DNA from: Mycobacterium sp. PS03-16 | GTDB taxonomy: Bacteria; Actinomycetota; Actinomycetes; Mycobacteriales; Mycobacteriaceae | NCBI RefSeq assembly: GCF_004570325.1 | Contig: NZ_SPQO01000023.1 | Location: 1 to 64,000 of the forward strand | Reading direction: 5' to 3' | Length of the DNA stretch: 64,000 nucleotides | Shown: positions 60,907 through 64,000 of the stretch, one piece after another | How the letters are laid out: each line of letters opens with the position of its first letter | Numbering within the stretch: position 1 is the stretch's first letter | The notes under the pieces: model-generated | The model's database searches: none | Seen by the model: only the letters and a program-made list of their open reading frames with translations | Told to the model about the DNA's origin: nothing | Position numbers and translations under genes: made by a program

Positions 60907-61693
60907 TCGTGCCCGCGGTGATTACCTCGAAATAGGCTCCGGCACAGGGCAACCGTCCGAGGCCGAACGAGTCGACGAGATTCTCCGCGGCCGGGGTGCG
61001 CAAGGCGTGGTTCGCGCGATCGAGGCCCCCGTGTTCGAGGGTGGGGATCACGCATCGCGGCGTCGGCCCCATTCCCTTCAACTGAGCGGATCCAACGGTG
61101 AATGTGCGCTCGGTCCAATCGTTTTCGGTGTAGGGCGGATAGCCGGGCGGCGTCGTGATGACGATGTTCGGTCGGTAGCGCTCCGCCTCTGTGCCGATCC
61201 GGTCCAGCGTGGCGCTGGTGATCACGTGCAGTGGAGCCAGATCGACGAACGAGTCACCCGGTGTCCCCTCGGCCAGCTCGAGCAGCGGGGCATCCACGAC
61301 CGCTTCGAGTCCCTGGGTGAGAACCTGCTCGGGGTCGGCGCGTTCCAGGCTCGCTCCCGCCGGCCGCGTCGTGGCCACCCGCACCGGCCGAGACACCAAC
61401 TCGGAGATCGCGTCGCCGAAGCCGTCCTCGTCGGGGGTCACGTCGGTCCCGTCGGGCAGGCGCACCCGCACGCGCCCGCCGTCGATACGGGCGGTGCACT
61501 TCAGGAGCCGGCGCCACAGGCGGGCCTGTTTGGCGCTGGCCACCCGCCCGGTCTCCGCGTCGATCAACGCCAGCCGCCGATCTCCCGCGGCACCCTCAGG
61601 ACCGACCTCGAGCGTGGTGAGCGTTTCACCGAGCATCGACTTGACGGGGTAGCGGTGCAGGCTTCCCACGAGCAGGTGTTGTCCGGCGGTCAT
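60881..61693 (-). CDS. MOSC-domain protein
   Basis: 270 residues. The N-terminal beta-barrel LVGSLHRYPVKSMLGETL is followed by the MOSC core with FVDLAPLHVITSATLDRIG and MGPTPRCVIPTLEHG, including the conserved Cys that can hold molybdenum cofactor sulfur. Members handle molybdenum-cofactor-linked sulfur or reduce N-hydroxylated compounds. Start ATG at 61693. Confidence 0.88.
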   Translation of the reverse strand: MTAGQHLLVGSLHRYPVKSMLGETLTTLEVGPEGAAGDRRLALIDAETGRVASAKQARLWRRLLKCTARIDGGRVRVRLPDGTDVTPDEDGFGDAISELVSRPVRVATTRPAGASLERADPEQVLTQGLEAVVDAPLLELAEGTPGDSFVDLAPLHVITSATLDRIGTEAERYRPNIVITTPPGYPPYTENDWTERTFTVGSAQLKGMGPTPRCVIPTLEHGGLDRANHALRTPAAENLVDSFGLGRLPCAGAYFEVITAGTISVGDRFV

Positions 61694-61795
61694 GCTCGCA
61701 CCATAGTCCGGCGTGCTCGTGAACTTAATGTGCGCAACCTGGCGGGGGCGCGCGCAGGGCCGGACGATGAGCGTGGAGCCGTCTAATGAGAGGTC

Positions 61796-62650
61796 GTGAG
61801 CGTGGGTTCACCGCAGGTCGCCGAGCGAGTTCGGAAACCGCACTGGTCGCTGGCCCGGACCTGGTTGTTGCAACCGGGACTCCCCGACAGCGGCGACATC
61901 TTCGACGCCGCGGTGGCCGGCCGCGCTGACGCCGTGGTCCTCGACATCGAGGACGGGCTGCCCGACTCCAAGAAAGCAGCGGGTCGCCGCGCGGTGGCCG
62001 AGTGGTTGAACGACGCGGGTCGTGCGTGGGTGCGGATCACCAATGCCGGCACGGACACCTGGACGTCGGACCTCGACGCTCTCGCAGGCGCCCCCGGGCT
62101 GGCGGGTGTGATGCTGGCCAAGGCCGAATCCGTCGACGACATCGCCGCCACCGCCGCCCGCTTACCCGCCGGCACACCCATCGTGGCGCTGATCGAATCG
62201 GCCTTGGGCATCGAGTCGGCGTTCGACATCGCGCGGACGCCGGGGTGCTGCCGCATCGCCTTCGGGATCGGGGATTTCCGCCGCGATACCGGGATGAGCG
62301 ACGACCCGGCGGTGCTGGCCTACGCGCGGGCCCGACTGGTGGTCGCCAGTCGTGCCGCCCGACTGCCTGCGCCGATCGACGGACCGACCCTGCGTACCGC
62401 AGCGCACCACCTGGTCCGTGACACCGAGGTGGCCAAGGCCGCCGGGATGGCCGGCCGGCTGTGTCTGGATCCCGCGCACGCCGAGACGGTCAACAGCCTG
62501 CTCAGCCCTTCTGCGCTGGAGATCGACGAGGCGCGCCGCACGCTGGCGCGGCTGGACGCGCCCACCGGCGTCTACGACGGCAGTGTCGGCCCCACCCGGG
62601 CCCGCGCCGAAGCGGTGCTCGACCTCGCCGCCAAGCTCGGTCTGGACTGA
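61796..62650 (+). CDS. CitE-like CoA ester lyase (HpcH/HpaI family)
   Basis: 284 residues. RTWLLQPGLPDSGDIFDAA, VVLDIEDGLPDSKKAAGR (acidic metal site), ALIESALGIESAFDIA and FGIGDFRRDTG are family motifs. These lyases split malyl-, citramalyl- or related CoA esters, and mycobacteria have several free-standing ones without the other citrate lyase subunits. GTG at 61796. Divergent from the MOSC gene. Confidence 0.85.
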   Translation: MSVGSPQVAERVRKPHWSLARTWLLQPGLPDSGDIFDAAVAGRADAVVLDIEDGLPDSKKAAGRRAVAEWLNDAGRAWVRITNAGTDTWTSDLDALAGAPGLAGVMLAKAESVDDIAATAARLPAGTPIVALIESALGIESAFDIARTPGCCRIAFGIGDFRRDTGMSDDPAVLAYARARLVVASRAARLPAPIDGPTLRTAAHHLVRDTEVAKAAGMAGRLCLDPAHAETVNSLLSPSALEIDEARRTLARLDAPTGVYDGSVGPTRARAEAVLDLAAKLGLD

Positions 62651-62741
62651 CCTCCACGGCACTGCGCCGGCCCCACGACATCGGGTGTGTGTCGGTGCCG
62701 GGTGCTACTCCTATCGGCAGCAGGCCGAGATGGAGGTAGTC

Positions 62742-63728
62742 ATGACGAATGGTGTGCCCGTGAAGGTTGTCGGAGACCGGCTGGATCTCGGTGCGGCAAC
62801 GGTGACATTCCAGCGGACACTGCGTATCCCCGAGACGGGGTTGCATCCGCTGCCGCCGGGGCTGGGCCGGTTCCCGTTGCGCCGGGTGGCGGACTATCCC
62901 GATACCGCACCGGCCGACTGGCTCTCCCGCGGCGGCGTGATGCTGCCGATCTATCAGCGCGAGGCGATGTGGTTGTCCTTCGACGCGTCCGAGCCCACCG
63001 CGCTGCAGGTCGGCGTGGGCAAGGTGTGCGCGGTCAGCGGGTTGCCGTGGATCGAGCAGCTCGTGCGTGATCCGCAGAACTACGTCGCGCTGCCGCGCCA
63101 GCCGTGGTTGGACGGCATCAACGCCGGCGACGGCTTCATCCGCCAGTTCGTCGCCGTACCCCTCGGTTCGGGCGCCACCGTGGAAGGCCAGGTGACGGGG
63201 CAGGAGACGCACGGCGGAGTGCAGCTGCGCGCCGTCGGCCTGACGCCCGAGGCGCTCGCACAGTGGCGCGCCGCCCAGCAGGTGCTCCGGTCGTATCGTC
63301 CGGACTCGCTGGAGTGTGACGGGATGCCGTTGCCCGCGCCGATGGGCGCGAGTATGGGCCTGGGCGCCGGCGGGCGGATGCGGCAGGAGGTGTACGCCGA
63401 TGACCGGCCCCTTGCCGACTACGACGACGACGGGGCCCTGCGGGTGTTCGTGCACCTGTGCTCGGCCGCGCAGTGGACGGCCATCACCGGTGAGGTGCCG
63501 CCCCCGACGCCGGTGGACCGCGACGCCTACGTCGACGCCGGCCTGCCGTGGTTCGACTTCTACGACGCCGACGCCTCGGACCTTCCCGCATCCCAGACGT
63601 TGGCGCGCGTGCAGACTGTGGGCACGAAGCTTGGGATTGAGGAGGATCCGTTCGTGCCCGTCAACCCGAATACGGTGATCACGCTCGGCGGCGCCGGTTC
63701 CGACGTGGTCACCGACGGCACGTGGTGA
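62742..63728 (+). CDS. Conserved hypothetical protein
   Basis: 328 residues, soluble, no signal. ATVTFQRTLRIPETGLHPLPPGLGRFPLRRV starts the fold, with WLSRGGVMLPIYQREAMWLSF and MPLPAPMGASMGLGAGGRMRQEVY later. I do not recognise a named domain; similar proteins exist in other bacteria as hypotheticals. ATG at 62742 after GGAGGTAG. It stands between the CitE-like gene and the quinone reductase. Confidence 0.75.
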   Translation: MTNGVPVKVVGDRLDLGAATVTFQRTLRIPETGLHPLPPGLGRFPLRRVADYPDTAPADWLSRGGVMLPIYQREAMWLSFDASEPTALQVGVGKVCAVSGLPWIEQLVRDPQNYVALPRQPWLDGINAGDGFIRQFVAVPLGSGATVEGQVTGQETHGGVQLRAVGLTPEALAQWRAAQQVLRSYRPDSLECDGMPLPAPMGASMGLGAGGRMRQEVYADDRPLADYDDDGALRVFVHLCSAAQWTAITGEVPPPTPVDRDAYVDAGLPWFDFYDADASDLPASQTLARVQTVGTKLGIEEDPFVPVNPNTVITLGGAGSDVVTDGTW

Positions 63729-63767
63729 CCAGGCTCGGCCGTTAGGTTGCACTTCCGGTCCGGGAAT

Positions 63768-63819
63768 GCTTCGAACTCGAAGCGAGTTGCACCCCGTGTA
63801 GCTGCTTCGACATCGAAGC
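63768..63819. promoter_or_regulatory. Twin GCTTCGA/TCGAAGC palindromes ahead of quinone reductase
   Basis: GCTTCGA-ac-TCGAAGC (63768-63783) and GCTTCGA-ca-TCGAAGC (63804-63819) are two 16-bp palindromes with identical 7-base arms, centres 36 bases apart. They lie just before the start at 63841 and are strong candidates for a dimeric repressor, probably encoded just outside the window. Confidence 0.75.
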
Positions 63820-63840
63820 AACCGAACCGAGGAGGAGATC

Positions 63841-64000
63841 ATGAAGGCTGTGCGGCACCACGAATACGGTGGCAGCGACGTTCTGAGATACGAGGAGGCT
63901 CCCCGGCCGGTCCCGGGACCGCGGCAGGTGCTGGTGAAGGTGGCCGCCACCGCCTTCAATCCCGTGGACGCCGGCATCCGCGGCGGTTATCTGGCGCAGG
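63841..64000 (+). CDS. NADPH:quinone oxidoreductase (zeta-crystallin type), partial
   Basis: The first 53 codons (MKAVRHHEYGGSDVLRYEEA, then PRQVLVKVAATAFNPVDAGI) match the GroES-like N-terminus of quinone oxidoreductase/MDR proteins; no zinc motif is expected. The window ends inside the gene. GAGGAGGAG precedes the ATG. Confidence 0.85.
   Translation, partial: MKAVRHHEYGGSDVLRYEEAPRPVPGPRQVLVKVAATAFNPVDAGIRGGYLAQ

Overview
The window looks like chromosome from a fast-growing or environmental mycobacterium (Mycolicibacterium type). The DNA is GC-rich, and the left end carries the mycobacterial order ponA1 (last codons only) - GT87 mannosyltransferase - rpsF - ssb - rpsR - rplI - dnaB. The rest includes an Arr rifampicin ADP-ribosyltransferase, a DUF1906 Tat substrate, mycofactocin-type SDRs, many TetR regulators and PucR- and P450-based catabolic genes. 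I saw no rRNA, tRNA, CRISPR array or prophage.

Layout. 1-7162 is the conserved replication/ribosomal block. It ends in a dnaB interrupted by two inteins and preceded by a cluster of DnaA-box-like 9-mers. 7206-29636 is an accessory catabolic island with a truncated IS3-family transposase at its left edge and a 42-43 bp near-direct repeat at both ends. Its core (8006-27989) is two tightly overlapping gene runs plus TetR and PucR regulators. One run goes left: hotdog lyase, PuuB-like oxidase, nitronate monooxygenase, membrane protein, FAD oxidoreductase. The other goes right: amine oxidase, Baeyer-Villiger monooxygenase, alpha/beta hydrolase, permease remnant, SCP2-like protein, glutamine-synthetase-like ligase, class-I amidotransferase-like hydrolase, acyl-CoA ligase fused to enoyl-CoA hydratase, alcohol dehydrogenase, aldehyde dehydrogenase. 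28202-30569 is a graveyard of gene remnants.

30570-35381 is a tartrate/D-glycerate utilisation unit (LysR, tartrate dehydrogenase/decarboxylase, dicarboxylate symporter, glycerate kinase). 35464-46927 is a second catabolic zone. One TetR with three matching operators probably controls an SDR and a ferredoxin-P450 pair. A second TetR with GTAAC/GTTAC operators faces an SDR-SDR-CMD-aldehyde dehydrogenase operon. The zone is littered with truncated genes, including decayed relatives of two island genes. 46966-63728 is more ordinary mycobacterial chromosome: DUF5996, an SDR/isochorismatase pair with TetR, a secreted coiled-coil protein, SurE, a PfkB kinase, a lipoprotein serine hydrolase, DUF1906, Arr, lycopene cyclase, a DoxX gene under a SoxR-box promoter, a TetR/flavin monooxygenase/MFS cassette, a MOSC protein and a CitE-like lyase. 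The window ends inside a quinone oxidoreductase gene preceded by two tandem palindromes.

The most novel-looking system is the island pathway. The genes suggest that an amine, probably hydrophobic and ketone-bearing, is protected by gamma-glutamylation. Its carbon skeleton would be oxidised by flavin enzymes and a Baeyer-Villiger/esterase pair, the glutamyl group removed, and the resulting beta-amino acid activated to a CoA ester, deaminated and hydrated. The substrate is unknown and the order of steps is inference. All family assignments are by eye, without database searches.
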